Shown here piece after piece: positions 16,094-24,856 of a DNA stretch of 64,000 bases. Within the stretch, counting starts at the first letter, position 1. Every line of letters starts with the position of its first letter. Source of the DNA: Streptomyces morookaense. Its GTDB lineage: Bacteria; Actinomycetota; Actinomycetes; Streptomycetales; Streptomycetaceae. Both the position numbers and the translations under genes were made by a program. Location of the stretch: contig NZ_JABBXF010000023.1 of the NCBI RefSeq assembly GCF_013030945.1, positions 62,001 to 126,000 of the forward strand, written 5' to 3'. Under the pieces are notes generated by a model, which saw only the letters and a list, made by a program, of their open reading frames with translations, did not search any database and had not been told where the DNA came from.

Positions 16094-17644
16094 TCAACGC
16101 GCGTGATGCGGCGGCTTGTTGGAGCCACGGGCCGCCTTCGCCGCCTTCTCCAGCTGGAACGCCTCGTTGCCCAGCCCGATCCGCGCGTGCACCTGCGGGC
16201 GCACCGCCTTGAGCACCAGCCCGTAGCCGAGCCCCAGCACCACGGCCGCGCCGATGATGCCCGGCAGGATCCAGCGCAGCGCGGAGTCGGGCGCGGCGCC
16301 GAGCAGGACGTGGAAGTCCGTGACGGCGTAGCCCGCGATGACCACCAGGGCCGCCGCGGCGACGCCGGAGGCGATCAGCCGCGGGGCCTGGGCGCGGGCC
16401 GCGCCGCGCCGGACGAAGAAGGCGATGACGGCCACGCCGGCCGCCGCCATGAGCACGATGATGCCGAGGGCGCCGACGTTGCCCATCCAGGTGAACAGGT
16501 GCAGCACGGGCGCCGTCGGGTCGCCGTGCGGCCGGCCGTCGGTGACCGCGAAGACCGCCACGGCCAGCAGCGAGACGCCGCTCTGCAGCAGGGAGCCGTG
16601 GGCGGGCGCGCCGCTGCTCCGCGCGGTGCGGCCGACGGCCGCGGGCAGCAGGCCCTCGCGGCCCATGGCGAAGGCGTAGCGGGCGACGACGTTGTGGAAG
16701 CTGAGCATGGCGGCGAACATGCCGGTCACGTAGAAGAGGTGCATGACGTCCGTGAAGCCCGTGCCCAGCCGGTCCTGGGCGAGGGTGAAGAGGAGGTCCG
16801 GCCCTTCCTTCCGGGCCAGTCGGACGATCTGCGAGGGCCCGGCGGCGACGCCCAGGGCCCAGGAGCCGGCGGCGAAAAGCACGGCGGTGAGGCCCACGGC
16901 CAGGAAGGTGACCCGGGCGACGGTGACCTGCGGGCAGCTGGTCTCCTCGGCGTAGACGGCGGCCTGTTCGAAGCCGACGAAGGAGGCGATGGTGAAGCAG
17001 AGGGCGGTGCCCAGCCCGGCCCCGGAGAGCGTGGCGGGGTCGAAGGCGTGCAGCGTGATGCCGTCCTTGCCGGGGCTGTCGAGGCCCGCGATGTCGAAGA
17101 CGGCGACCATGGCGCACTCGGCGATCAGCAGGAAGCCGAGGACTCTGGCGTTGAGGTCGATCTTCAGCCAGCCGCAGACCCCGATGGCCACGACACCGGC
17201 GAGGGCGGGCACCCACCAGCCGACGGCCACCCCGAAGTACTTGTCGAGCAGGCCGGCGACCTCGAAGCCGAAGATGCCGTAGATGCCGAACTGCATGGTG
17301 CTGTAGGCGACCAGCGCCACGACGGAGGCGGCCGTTCCGGCGGTGCCGCCGAGGCCGCGGGCGATATAGGCGTAGAACGCACCGGCGTTGTGGACGTGCC
17401 GGCTCATCTCGGCGTAGCCGAAGCTGAAGAGGGTGAGCACGACGCCGAGGATGACGAAGAGCAGCGGCTGGCCGACGATGCCCATCGTCCCGTAGGTGGT
17501 GGGCATGACGCCGGCCGTCACCATCAGCGGCGCGCTGGAGGCGGCCACCGACAGCAGCAGTCCGGGCACGCCGATCCGGTCGGCGCGCAGGCGTCTTTCC
17601 AGGCCCTTGAACGTGCGGATGTCGCTGACTGTGCCCGTCGGCAT
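16094..17644 (-). CDS. APC-family amino acid/amine permease
   Basis: 516 residues with about 12 transmembrane helices. The N-terminus (GVPGLLLSVAASSAPLMVTAG) matches the discontinuous TM1 of APC transporters, followed by LFSFGYAEMSRHVHNAGAFYAYIARGLGG, the family signature. The region SFVGFEQAAVYAEET matches TM6. The C-terminus is cytosolic and basic. Sitting 20 bp upstream of a copper amine oxidase, it probably imports an amine or amino acid. The ATG at 17644 has GGAAGGACC upstream. Confidence 0.9.
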   Translation of the reverse strand: MPTGTVSDIRTFKGLERRLRADRIGVPGLLLSVAASSAPLMVTAGVMPTTYGTMGIVGQPLLFVILGVVLTLFSFGYAEMSRHVHNAGAFYAYIARGLGGTAGTAASVVALVAYSTMQFGIYGIFGFEVAGLLDKYFGVAVGWWVPALAGVVAIGVCGWLKIDLNARVLGFLLIAECAMVAVFDIAGLDSPGKDGITLHAFDPATLSGAGLGTALCFTIASFVGFEQAAVYAEETSCPQVTVARVTFLAVGLTAVLFAAGSWALGVAAGPSQIVRLARKEGPDLLFTLAQDRLGTGFTDVMHLFYVTGMFAAMLSFHNVVARYAFAMGREGLLPAAVGRTARSSGAPAHGSLLQSGVSLLAVAVFAVTDGRPHGDPTAPVLHLFTWMGNVGALGIIVLMAAAGVAVIAFFVRRGAARAQAPRLIASGVAAAALVVIAGYAVTDFHVLLGAAPDSALRWILPGIIGAAVVLGLGYGLVLKAVRPQVHARIGLGNEAFQLEKAAKAARGSNKPPHHAR

Positions 17645-17711
17645 GGCGGGGTGGTCCTTCCCGTGGTGTGGGGCGGCGCGGCTGCGCCCGGGCAGCGCGC
17701 GCCGGCGTCGG

Positions 17712-18689
17712 TCATGCGGCCCCGAGCACCGCGCGCCGCGCCGCCTGGAAGGCCTGTGCGGGGTCCCGGTCGGGGTAGGACCAGGGGGCGCGGGTGGCGT
17801 GCGGGCCGATCCGGGTGAGCAGGGCGGCCGCCTCGGCGGGGCGGCCCTCGTGGAGCTTGGCGTGGGCGAGGTAGTTGAGGTCGACCTTGCGGCGCGGGTG
17901 GGTGACGGCGGGTGCGGCGTCGGCCGCGTCCTCGTCGACGTCCCATTCGAGCCACCAGTCGAAGGCGGCCTTCATCACCTGGCGGGCCCGGCGGGTGGTC
18001 CAGTGGCCGGAGCGCGCGGGGTCGGCGGGCTCGACGCCGGCGCGGGCGAGGACGCGGAAGCGCTCGGCGTGGGCGACGACGGGCAGCACGGCCAACGGCG
18101 AGTCGGCGGGGGCCTGTTCGGCGGCCCAGGAGGCGAAGTCGTAGACCTCGTGGAGCGGGTCGTCGCGGTCGCCCTGCTGGTGTTCGGCGAGGCAGGCGGC
18201 CATCAGGTGGTGCGCGTGGTGGTGGTCGCGGTGCCGGGCGCGCACCTGGTCGAAGGCGCGGACGCGCTCGTCGTCGGTGCCGGTGCGGCGGGCGAGGATC
18301 AGCAGGAAGAGCCAGGGTGTGGGGTCGCGGGGGGCCATCCTGGCCGCGGCGAGGCACAGGGCGCGGGCCTCGTCGGGGCCGTCCTGGCCGCGCACGGCCC
18401 GGAAGACGGCGGCGCAGGCGAGGAGGGCGGCGGCGTCGGGGCTGTCGGGCTCGGCCAGTTGCCAGTCGCGGGCCCAGGCGGCGCTGGTGGCGGCCTCGGC
18501 GAGGACGACGAGGCGGTGGCCGCGGCGGTCCCAGTCCTCGCCGGTGCAGGCGAGCAGCTTGCGGGTGGCGTCCCAGCGGCCGCGGGCCAGGTCGTCGCGG
18601 ACCGCGGCGAGGCGGGTGTCGTCGAGCGCGGGGTCGAACGTCGGCCCGTCCTTGTGCCGGGAGCGGCCCAAGGGGGGTGGAGGCGTCAT
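17712..18689 (-). CDS. hypothetical helical-repeat protein in the amine operon
   Basis: 325 residues. The composition is rich in Ala, Arg, Asp and Leu. Helix pairs such as EARALCLAAARMAPRDPTPWLFLLILARRTG and LNYLAHAKLHEGRPAEAAALLTRIG look like degenerate tetratricopeptide-type repeats. A His-rich stretch HRDHHHAHHLMAA lies near the middle. There is no signal peptide or catalytic motif that I can name. It is the first gene of a three-gene minus-strand run (67 bp to the permease, 20 bp to the oxidase), so a link to amine use is likely but unproven. Confidence 0.7.
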   Translation of the reverse strand: MTPPPPLGRSRHKDGPTFDPALDDTRLAAVRDDLARGRWDATRKLLACTGEDWDRRGHRLVVLAEAATSAAWARDWQLAEPDSPDAAALLACAAVFRAVRGQDGPDEARALCLAAARMAPRDPTPWLFLLILARRTGTDDERVRAFDQVRARHRDHHHAHHLMAACLAEHQQGDRDDPLHEVYDFASWAAEQAPADSPLAVLPVVAHAERFRVLARAGVEPADPARSGHWTTRRARQVMKAAFDWWLEWDVDEDAADAAPAVTHPRRKVDLNYLAHAKLHEGRPAEAAALLTRIGPHATRAPWSYPDRDPAQAFQAARRAVLGAA

Positions 18690-18808
18690 CGGCGTACGTC
18701 CCTCCGGTCGCCTCGGCGCTGCGCGCGTAATCGTTATCAGTGACGCACAGCAAACCGGTAGTCACTGCTCCGAGTCAAGACCCGATCTTGGATCTGACGG
18801 ACCATCAA

Positions 18809-18823
18809 CTGACGTGTCGTCAG
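18809..18823. promoter_or_regulatory. palindrome upstream of the amine operon
   Basis: CTGACG-TGT-CGTCAG is a perfect 6-bp inverted repeat, and a half copy CTGACG lies 15 bases before it. It is 120-135 bp upstream of the first gene of the permease/oxidase operon and 45 bp past the stop of the flavin dehydrogenase gene. It may be an operator or part of a terminator. Confidence 0.35.
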
Positions 18824-18868
18824 GAGTGGTTACCTCCGGTTGCCGGTTCGCGCCTCCCGGCCGTTGCC

Positions 18869-20527
18869 CTAGCCGAGGTCCCGCGCCGCGGCACGCCCGG
18901 CGGCGCGGCCCGAGAAGAGGCAGCCGCCCAGGAACGTCCCCTCCAGGGAGCGGTAGCCGTGCATGCCGCCGCCGCCGAACCCGGCCGCCTCCCCCGCCGC
19001 ATAGACGCCCGGCAGCGGCTCGCCGGCGGGGGTGAGGACGCGTGCCGAGAGGTCGGTCTCCAGGCCGCCGAGGGTCTTGCGGGTGAGGATGCTCAGCCGC
19101 ACGGCGATCAGCGGACCGGCGGCCGGGTCGAGGATGCGGTGCGGGGCGGCGATGCGGGTGGCCCGGTCGCCGAGGTAGCCGCGGGCGCCGCGGAGGGCGG
19201 CGATCTGGAGGTCCTTGGTGAAGGGGTTGGCCATCTCCCGGTCGCGGGCGGCGATTTCGCGGCGCAGCCCGTCCGCGTCGATCAGTTCCTTGCCGGTGAG
19301 GGCGTTCATGCCGCGTACGAGCGCGTCCAGGTCGCGCTCGACGACGAAGTCGGCGCCGCGGTCCAGGAACGCCTGCACCGGCCCCGGCACCCCGGCCCGC
19401 GCGCGGCCCAGGACGCCGCGGATGCTCCGGCCGGTCAGGTCGGGGTTCTGGTCGGAGCCGGAGAGCGTGAACTCCTTGCCGATGATCCGCCGGTCGAGCA
19501 CGAACCAGGTGTGGTCGTGGCCGGTGTGCATGATGTGTTCGAGGGTGCCGAGGGTGTCGAAGCCGGGGAAGAGCGGCACGGGCAGCCGTCTGCCGGTCGC
19601 GTCGAACCAGAGCGGGGACGGGCCGGGCAGTATGCGGATGCCGTGCCGGGCCCAGACGGGGTCCCAGTTCTCTATGCCCTCGGTGTAGTGCCACATCCGG
19701 TCACGGTTGACGAGGCAGCCGCCCGCCGCCTCCGTGATGCCCAGCATCGCGCCGTCCACATGCGCGGGGACCCCGGAGAGCATCCGCTCGGGCGGCTCGC
19801 CGAGGCGGCGCGGCCAGTGGGCGCGGACCAGGTCGTGGTTGCCGCCGATGCCGCCGGAGGCGACGATCACCGCGGGGGCCCGGAGGACGAACTCGCCCGC
19901 CTTCTCGCGGCTGCTCGCCGCGCCCCGGGCCGCGGTGCTGGGGGCGAGGATCTCGCCGCTCACCGTGTCGACGGCGCCGGCGGTGCGGGAGAGGGCGGTG
20001 ACGCGGTGCCGGAAGCGCAGGTCGGCCAGGCCGCGGGCGGCGGCGTCGCGCACCTGCCGCACGAAGGGCTCCAGCAGGCCCGGCCCGGTGCCCCAGGTGA
20101 TATGGAAGCGGGGTACGGAGTTGCCGTGGCCGGTGGCGTCGTAGCCGCCGCGCTCGGCCCAGCCGACGACCGGGAAGAAGCGCACCCCGAGCCGGTGCAG
20201 CCAGGCCCGCTTCTCGCCCGCGGCGAAGTCGACGTACGCCTCGGCCCAGCGGCGCGGCCAGTGGTCCTCGGGGCGGTCGAAGGCGGCGGTGCCGAGCCAG
20301 TCCTGCCAGGCCAGGGCGTGGCTGTCGCGGATCCGCAGGCGGCGCTGCTCGGGCGAGTCCACGAGGAAGAGACCCCCGAAGGACCAGAACGCCTGCCCTC
20401 CGAACGACTGTTCGGGCTCCTGCTCCAGCAGGATCGCCCTCCGCCCCGCCGCGGCGAGCTCCGCCGTGGCGGCGAGGCCGGCCAGACCCGCCCCGATCAC
20501 GATCACGTCCGCGTCGTACGTCGTCAC
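18869..20527 (-). CDS. FAD-binding dehydrogenase (ketosteroid-dehydrogenase/fumarate-reductase flavoprotein family)
   Basis: 552 residues from a GTG at 20525-20527 (VTTYDADVIVIGAGLAGLAA). The dinucleotide fold motif GAGLAGL is at residues 13-19. SFGGQAFWSFGGLF, VIVASGGIGGNHDLVR and GVYAAGEAAGFGGGGMHGYR are the FAD-contact and C-terminal motifs of the family. Members dehydrogenate ketosteroids or other ring compounds or reduce fumarate-like acids; the full 3-ketosteroid active site is not obvious, so the substrate stays open. A longer reading up to 20608 exists, but homologues usually begin near VTTYDAD. It is divergent from the DMT transporter gene across 215 bp. Confidence 0.87.
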   Translation of the reverse strand: MTTYDADVIVIGAGLAGLAATAELAAAGRRAILLEQEPEQSFGGQAFWSFGGLFLVDSPEQRRLRIRDSHALAWQDWLGTAAFDRPEDHWPRRWAEAYVDFAAGEKRAWLHRLGVRFFPVVGWAERGGYDATGHGNSVPRFHITWGTGPGLLEPFVRQVRDAAARGLADLRFRHRVTALSRTAGAVDTVSGEILAPSTAARGAASSREKAGEFVLRAPAVIVASGGIGGNHDLVRAHWPRRLGEPPERMLSGVPAHVDGAMLGITEAAGGCLVNRDRMWHYTEGIENWDPVWARHGIRILPGPSPLWFDATGRRLPVPLFPGFDTLGTLEHIMHTGHDHTWFVLDRRIIGKEFTLSGSDQNPDLTGRSIRGVLGRARAGVPGPVQAFLDRGADFVVERDLDALVRGMNALTGKELIDADGLRREIAARDREMANPFTKDLQIAALRGARGYLGDRATRIAAPHRILDPAAGPLIAVRLSILTRKTLGGLETDLSARVLTPAGEPLPGVYAAGEAAGFGGGGMHGYRSLEGTFLGGCLFSGRAAGRAAARDLG

Positions 20528-20619
20528 AACCGCACATCCGCCCTGGTCGGAGAGGTGTCGAAAGGATCCTTCGGAAGAGTGTTCGCGCGCGTCCGATCCT
20601 CGGGGCACTCTGGATCACA

Positions 20620-20633
20620 GTCAACCGTTTGAC
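20620..20633. promoter_or_regulatory. palindrome in the divergent region
   Basis: GTCAA-CCGT-TTGAC is a perfect 5-bp inverted repeat in the divergent region between the flavin dehydrogenase and DMT transporter genes. It may be an operator; no regulator gene is adjacent. Confidence 0.35.
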
Positions 20634-20742
20634 GGGATGAACGGCCGAAAGAGGGGTACTCGACAGTCGCCCCGCCCTCGGGGCGGCTATCGTTTTCGTG
20701 TCAAGTCTCCGACGACCGCCCGGTCTTGAGGTGCGCGACGTG

Positions 20743-21639
20743 ATGGTCGACGTGACGGTCTTCGCCTTCGCGGTGAGTGCTGCCTGCTGCCTCGGCGTGG
20801 GTTTCGTGCTCCAGCAGAACGCCGCACAGCGGGCGCCGATGAGCGACTTCCTCTCGTTCCGGCTGCTGCTGGACCTCATGCGGATGCCGCGCTGGCTGGC
20901 GGGCATCGCCCTGATGGTGGCCGGCATGGCCCTAGGCGCCGTGGCACTCGGCCAGGGCGAGATCTCGCTGGTCGAACCGCTCCTCGCGACGAACCTGCTG
21001 TTCGCCATGGCCCTGTCCCGCTGGCAGACCAAACAGTCGCTCGGCCGCAGCGGCTGGGGCGGGCTGGTGCTGCTGGCGTGCGGGGTGACGGCCTTCATCG
21101 TCGCCGGGCAGCCGCACGGCGGCGACACCGTCACCGACCCGCTGCGGCACTGGCTGATCATCGGGATCATGGTGGGCGTCGCGATGCTGCTGGCCGCGGT
21201 CTCCAAACGGGTCCGGATGAGCACGGAGGCGGCACTTCTGGCGGTGGCGGCCGGGCTGCTCTACGGCGTGCAGGACGCCCTGACCCGGGTCAGCAGCGAG
21301 CGCTTCGGGCACGGCGGCTGGCCGGCCCTGGTCACGAGCTGGCAGCCGTACGGGATCCTGGCGATCGGCGTGACGGGCCTGGTGCTGGTGCAGAGCGCCT
21401 TCGAGACGGCCCCGCTGCGGATGTCGCTGCCCGCCCTCACCGCGGCCCAGCCGCTGGCCGGCATCGCCTGCGGCGTCGGCTTCCTCGGCGACCGGCTGCG
21501 GACCACGCCGGGGGCGCTCGCCTGGGAGGTGGCCGGGCTGGTCGCGATCGTGGTGGGGATCGTCCTGATCGGACGGCATCCGGCGATGCCGTCCGGGATG
21601 ACGGAGGAGGGGCACATGCGGGATCTCCAGCCGCACTGA
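20743..21639 (+). CDS. DMT-family membrane transporter
   Basis: 298 residues if started at the ATG at 20743; a GTG directly before it is placed better relative to GAGG (20727-20730), and a farther GTG at 20698 also exists. About ten hydrophobic helices are arranged as two EamA-like halves. The second half contains AAGLLYGVQDALTRVSSERFG. The family (drug/metabolite transporters) exports small molecules or transports sugars or magnesium. The C-terminus ends in a short soluble tail (PSGMTEEGHMRDLQPH). The Nudix gene follows 14 bp later, so they probably share a transcript. Confidence 0.85.
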   Translation: MVDVTVFAFAVSAACCLGVGFVLQQNAAQRAPMSDFLSFRLLLDLMRMPRWLAGIALMVAGMALGAVALGQGEISLVEPLLATNLLFAMALSRWQTKQSLGRSGWGGLVLLACGVTAFIVAGQPHGGDTVTDPLRHWLIIGIMVGVAMLLAAVSKRVRMSTEAALLAVAAGLLYGVQDALTRVSSERFGHGGWPALVTSWQPYGILAIGVTGLVLVQSAFETAPLRMSLPALTAAQPLAGIACGVGFLGDRLRTTPGALAWEVAGLVAIVVGIVLIGRHPAMPSGMTEEGHMRDLQPH

Positions 21640-21653
21640 GGTTGGATCCCCGT

Positions 21654-22187
21654 ATGACCGATCAGCAACCGCTCTCCGCGGACGAAGTACTGGACATCGT
21701 CGACGAGCACGACCACGTCGTGGGGCAGGCCCGGCGGGCCGACGTCTATGCGCGGGGCCTGCGCCACCGTTGCGTCTTCGTCCTGGCGCGGGACGGGGAG
21801 GGCCGCATCTTCGTCCACCGGCGGACGGACCGGAAGCTCGTCTTCCCGTCGCACTACGACATGTTCGTGGGCGGCGTCGTCGGCACCGGCGAGTCCTACG
21901 ACGAGGCCGCCCTGCGGGAGGCCGAGGAAGAACTGGGCGTCAGCGGGCTGGAGGCGCCCACGCCGCTGTTCCGGTTCCTGTACGAGGGGGACGGCGGCAG
22001 CTGGTGGTCGGCGGTGTACGCGGTGCGGTGCGACCTGGCGGTCAGCCCGCAGGAGGAAGAGGTGGCGTGGTGGCGGTTCCTCTCCGAGGCGGAGCTGGAG
22101 GCGCGGCTCGGGGAGTGGGAGTGGGTGCCGGACGGGTTCGAGGCGTTTGCGCGGCTGCGGGCGGGGGGTTTCCTCGCCGACCGTTGA
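21654..22187 (+). CDS. Nudix hydrolase
   Basis: 177 residues. The Nudix box is complete: GGVVGTGESYDEAALREAEE followed by ELG, matching Gx5Ex7REUxEExGU. The opening DEVLDIVDEHDHVVGQARR and HRCVFVLARDGEGRIFVHRR resemble the isopentenyl-diphosphate-isomerase-like or YfcD-type group, which hydrolyse nucleoside diphosphate derivatives or act in housecleaning. A substrate cannot be assigned. It is 14 bp downstream of the DMT transporter. Confidence 0.92.
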   Translation: MTDQQPLSADEVLDIVDEHDHVVGQARRADVYARGLRHRCVFVLARDGEGRIFVHRRTDRKLVFPSHYDMFVGGVVGTGESYDEAALREAEEELGVSGLEAPTPLFRFLYEGDGGSWWSAVYAVRCDLAVSPQEEEVAWWRFLSEAELEARLGEWEWVPDGFEAFARLRAGGFLADR

Positions 22188-22189
22188 TC

Positions 22190-22265
22190 GCGCCCCGTAG
22201 GGGCGCTGGGGGTACCGCTGGGGGAGGAACTGCGCGAGCAACCACCCACGACCCGCAGCCGACGA
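22190..22265. repeat. dispersed intergenic palindromic repeat, copy 2
   Basis: Stem GCGCCCC-GTA-GGGGCGC, then an inserted CTGGGGGTACCGCTGGGGG segment, then GGAACTGCGCGAGC and CCCGCAGCCGA. It fills the gap between the convergent Nudix and oxidoreductase genes. Confidence 0.75.
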
Positions 22266-22270
22266 ACTTC

Positions 22271-23197
22271 CTACCCCACCGTCACCACGAGCTTCCCCCG
22301 CACATGTCCTTCCGCGGAGAGCCGCTGGGCCTCCGCCGTCTTCTCCAGCGGGAAGACCTGGGCCACCTCCACCCGGAGGGCCCCCGCCTCCGCCAGGTCC
22401 GCCAGCGCGGCCAGGTCCGCCGCGTCCGGGCGGACCCAGAGGAGGCGGCCGCCCAGCTCCGTCACCGCGGGGTCCGCGATGGAGACCAGGCGGGCGCCCG
22501 GGAGCGCCAGCTCCGGGGAGGTGCGGATGACGCCGCCGCCGACCAGGTCCAGCACCACGTCCACGCCGCCGGGCGCCAGTGCCCGGACCCGGTCGGCGAG
22601 CCCGTCCCCGTAGGTGACGGGCTCGGCCCCGAGCGTGTGCAGGTAGTCGTGGTTGCGGGCACCGGCCGTGCCGATGACGCGGGCGCCCAGGTGCCGCGCG
22701 ATCTGGACGGCCATCGAGCCGACCCCGCCCGCCGCGGCGTGGATCAGCACGGTCTCCCCCGGCCGCACCCGCAGCGCCTTGACCAGGGACTGGTAGGCGG
22801 TCAGCCCGGCCAGCGGGATGCCCGCGGCCTCCTCGAAGGTGAGGTTGGCCGGCTTGCGGGCCAGGGTGCGCACGGGGGCGGCCACATACTCGGCGAAGGT
22901 GCCGCGGGAGAGGAAGTCCTCCCGGACGTAGCCCATGACCTCGTCGCCCTCGGCGAACTCGGGGACGTCCGGCCCGGTGGCGACGACGACGCCCGCCATG
23001 TCCCAGCCGGGGACGACGGGGAAGACCGGCTGGATCATGCCGTCCAGGTAACCGGCCTGGGCCTTCCAGTCGACGGGGTTGACGGCGGCGGCCTTGACCC
23101 GGACCAGGACGGCGTCCGGGCCGACCTTCGGCTGCGGGAGGTCGCCGTACTCCAGGACCTCGGGGCCTCCGTAGGAGCGGTAGCTGACTGCCTTCAT
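22271..23197 (-). CDS. NADP-dependent quinone-oxidoreductase-like MDR enzyme
   Basis: 308 residues from the ATG at 23195-23197, with GGAAGGAGCCACG before it. It is a zinc-free medium-chain dehydrogenase/reductase: an N-terminal GroES-like domain (MKAVSYRSYGGPEVLEYGDLP, NPVDWKAQAGYLD), then the Rossmann motif VLIHAAAGGVGSMAVQIARHLG. The AAGGVG nucleotide-binding signature is intact. It likely reduces quinones or enones with NADPH. The MFS gene lies 17 bp upstream on the same strand, which suggests co-transcription and a shared stress or detoxification role. Confidence 0.9.
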   Translation of the reverse strand: MKAVSYRSYGGPEVLEYGDLPQPKVGPDAVLVRVKAAAVNPVDWKAQAGYLDGMIQPVFPVVPGWDMAGVVVATGPDVPEFAEGDEVMGYVREDFLSRGTFAEYVAAPVRTLARKPANLTFEEAAGIPLAGLTAYQSLVKALRVRPGETVLIHAAAGGVGSMAVQIARHLGARVIGTAGARNHDYLHTLGAEPVTYGDGLADRVRALAPGGVDVVLDLVGGGVIRTSPELALPGARLVSIADPAVTELGGRLLWVRPDAADLAALADLAEAGALRVEVAQVFPLEKTAEAQRLSAEGHVRGKLVVTVG

Positions 23198-23214
23198 CGT
23201 GGCTCCTTCCTGCG

Positions 23215-24684
23215 TCACCGCACGACCCCTGCCGTTTCAGCGTCTGCCGCTCCGGCCGGTGCCGCCACCGCAGCGTCCCGCAGCGTGTGGATCTTCCGCA
23301 GGCCCAGTCCGGCCACCACGGAGACCAGCAGGAACGCCGCGCCCGCGATGACGAAGGTGAGCGTGAACTGGCTCTCGGCGGGCAGCTTGGGGGCGCCCGG
23401 CGGCAGGTGTTCGATGCTCTTGGAGGCCAGCACCGTGGTGATCATGGCGCTGCCGATGGCGCTGCCGGTCGAGCGGGAGATGGAGTTGATGCCGTTGGCT
23501 ATGCCGGTCTGGTGGTGCGGCACGCTGGCGACGATGACGGCCGGCATGGCCGCGTAGCCGAAGCTGATGGCCGCGCCGACGAACATGCCGGCGGCGATGA
23601 CGGCGTAGGCGTGCTCGTGGTCCAGCGCGATCCACACGAAGCCCGCGGTGCCGATGAGCGAGGCGAGCAGCATGACGGGCCGGGGGCCCTTGTGGCGGAC
23701 GAGCTGGCCGCCGACGGGGGCGGCGAGCAGCGAGACGACGGTGCTCGGCAGCAGGAACTCGACGGAGGCGCGCAGCACGCTCGCGTCGAAGCCGTAGCCC
23801 GCGATCTTCGAGGGCATCTGCACCAGGTAGGAGACGCCGATGAAGAGCGCGAAGGAGCCGAAGCCGACGAGCAGTCCGGAGAGGTTGGCGAAGAGCACCG
23901 GGCGGTGGGCGAACATCCGCATGTCCACGAGCGGTTCGCGGACCTTGCGCTCGACGAGCGTCCAGACGGCGGCCATCACGGCGGCGCCCACGAAGCAGCC
24001 GATGGTGCGGCCGGAGGACCAGCCCCACTCGTGGCCCTGGGTGATGGGCAGCAGGAGCAGGACGAGGGTGGCGGCCAGGCTGAGCGCGCCGAGGACATCG
24101 GTGCGGCCGCCGGTGGTCTCCCGGGTGGCGGGAACGAGGGCGGCGACGGCGATCAGGGCGAGCGCGGCGAGGCCGGTGGCCAGCCAGAAGGCGCTGCGGT
24201 AGTCGGGGTCGTCGCCCGAGGTGAGCAGGCCGGTGGCGACGAGCGCCAGGCCGCTGCCGAAGGCGAGGGTGCCGCTGACCATGGCCATGGCACCGGGCAG
24301 CCGGGCCGGGCGGACCTCCTCGCGCAGCACGGACAGCGCGAGCGGGAAGATCGCGGTCGCGGCGCCCTGGAGGACGCGGCCGACGATGAGCCAGGTCAGC
24401 GAGTGGGTCACGGCGGCCAGGACGGAGCCCGCGACCATGACGACGAGCACGCCGACCAGGGTCCGCTTCTTGCCGTGCTGGTCGCCGAAGCGGCCGAGCA
24501 GGGGGGTGAAGACGGCGGCGGACAGCAGGGTCGCCGTGGTGACCCAGCTGACGTTCGCGGACGTGGTGTGCAGGTCGCGCTGGATGAGGCCGAGGATCGG
24601 CACGACGAGCGTCTGCATCATCGAGACGACCATGGCGGCGAGGCTCAGGGCGAAGACGATGACCGTCTCGTTTCTGGATTTCAC
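23215..24684 (-). CDS. MFS transporter, DHA2 (14-spanner) drug exporter type
   Basis: 489 residues from a GTG at 24682-24684 with AAGGAC upstream. About 14 helices. Motif A is present as GRFGDQHGKKRTLVG, and the region WLIVGRVLQGAATAIFPLALSVLR is motif B/C-like. Proteins of this type export cationic drugs or natural products by proton antiport. It is followed after 17 bp by an NADP-dependent reductase, and the divergent gene encodes a metallo-beta-lactamase-fold hydrolase. The shared 172 bp promoter region holds several repeats likely to bind a regulator. Confidence 0.92.
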   Translation of the reverse strand: MKSRNETVIVFALSLAAMVVSMMQTLVVPILGLIQRDLHTTSANVSWVTTATLLSAAVFTPLLGRFGDQHGKKRTLVGVLVVMVAGSVLAAVTHSLTWLIVGRVLQGAATAIFPLALSVLREEVRPARLPGAMAMVSGTLAFGSGLALVATGLLTSGDDPDYRSAFWLATGLAALALIAVAALVPATRETTGGRTDVLGALSLAATLVLLLLPITQGHEWGWSSGRTIGCFVGAAVMAAVWTLVERKVREPLVDMRMFAHRPVLFANLSGLLVGFGSFALFIGVSYLVQMPSKIAGYGFDASVLRASVEFLLPSTVVSLLAAPVGGQLVRHKGPRPVMLLASLIGTAGFVWIALDHEHAYAVIAAGMFVGAAISFGYAAMPAVIVASVPHHQTGIANGINSISRSTGSAIGSAMITTVLASKSIEHLPPGAPKLPAESQFTLTFVIAGAAFLLVSVVAGLGLRKIHTLRDAAVAAPAGAADAETAGVVR

Positions 24685-24707
24685 GGGAGTCCTTCGGAAC
24701 CTTCTCG

Positions 24708-24731
24708 TTACTTCACGACTTACTTCACGAC
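24708..24731. repeat. tandem 12-bp direct repeat before the MFS gene
   Basis: TTACTTCACGAC occurs twice head-to-tail (24708-24719 and 24720-24731). It lies 24 bp upstream of the MFS start codon, within the likely leader or promoter. It may be a regulator site or the result of local duplication. Confidence 0.7.
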
Positions 24732-24738
24732 ATGGATG

Positions 24739-24813
24739 CTTGAGGTCGTCAAGCAACTGGGCGACGGTACGCCGAATACTTCAGGTGGTCAAGTTAATAG
24801 TTCAAGTGATGAA
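24739..24813. promoter_or_regulatory. three operator-like repeats in the MFS / MBL divergent region
   Basis: CTTGAGGTCGTCAAG (24739-24753), CTTCAGGTGGTCAAG (24779-24793) and TTCAAGTGATGAA (24801-24813) are related partial palindromes with CTTGA/TCAAG-type halves. The first two agree at 13 of 15 positions and are spaced about 40 bp apart. They resemble MarR-type operators, which would control both diverging genes. No MarR gene is in the window. Confidence 0.55.
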
Positions 24814-24856
24814 GCTCTCGGTCCCCCGTATTCTGACGGCGAGTCAAGGGAGGACC

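Noticed and set aside
14145..17216. One very long minus-strand reading through the amine oxidase into the permease region
   Set aside because: Only the part from the ATG at 16073 has amine oxidase homology. The extension lies out of frame with the real permease gene.
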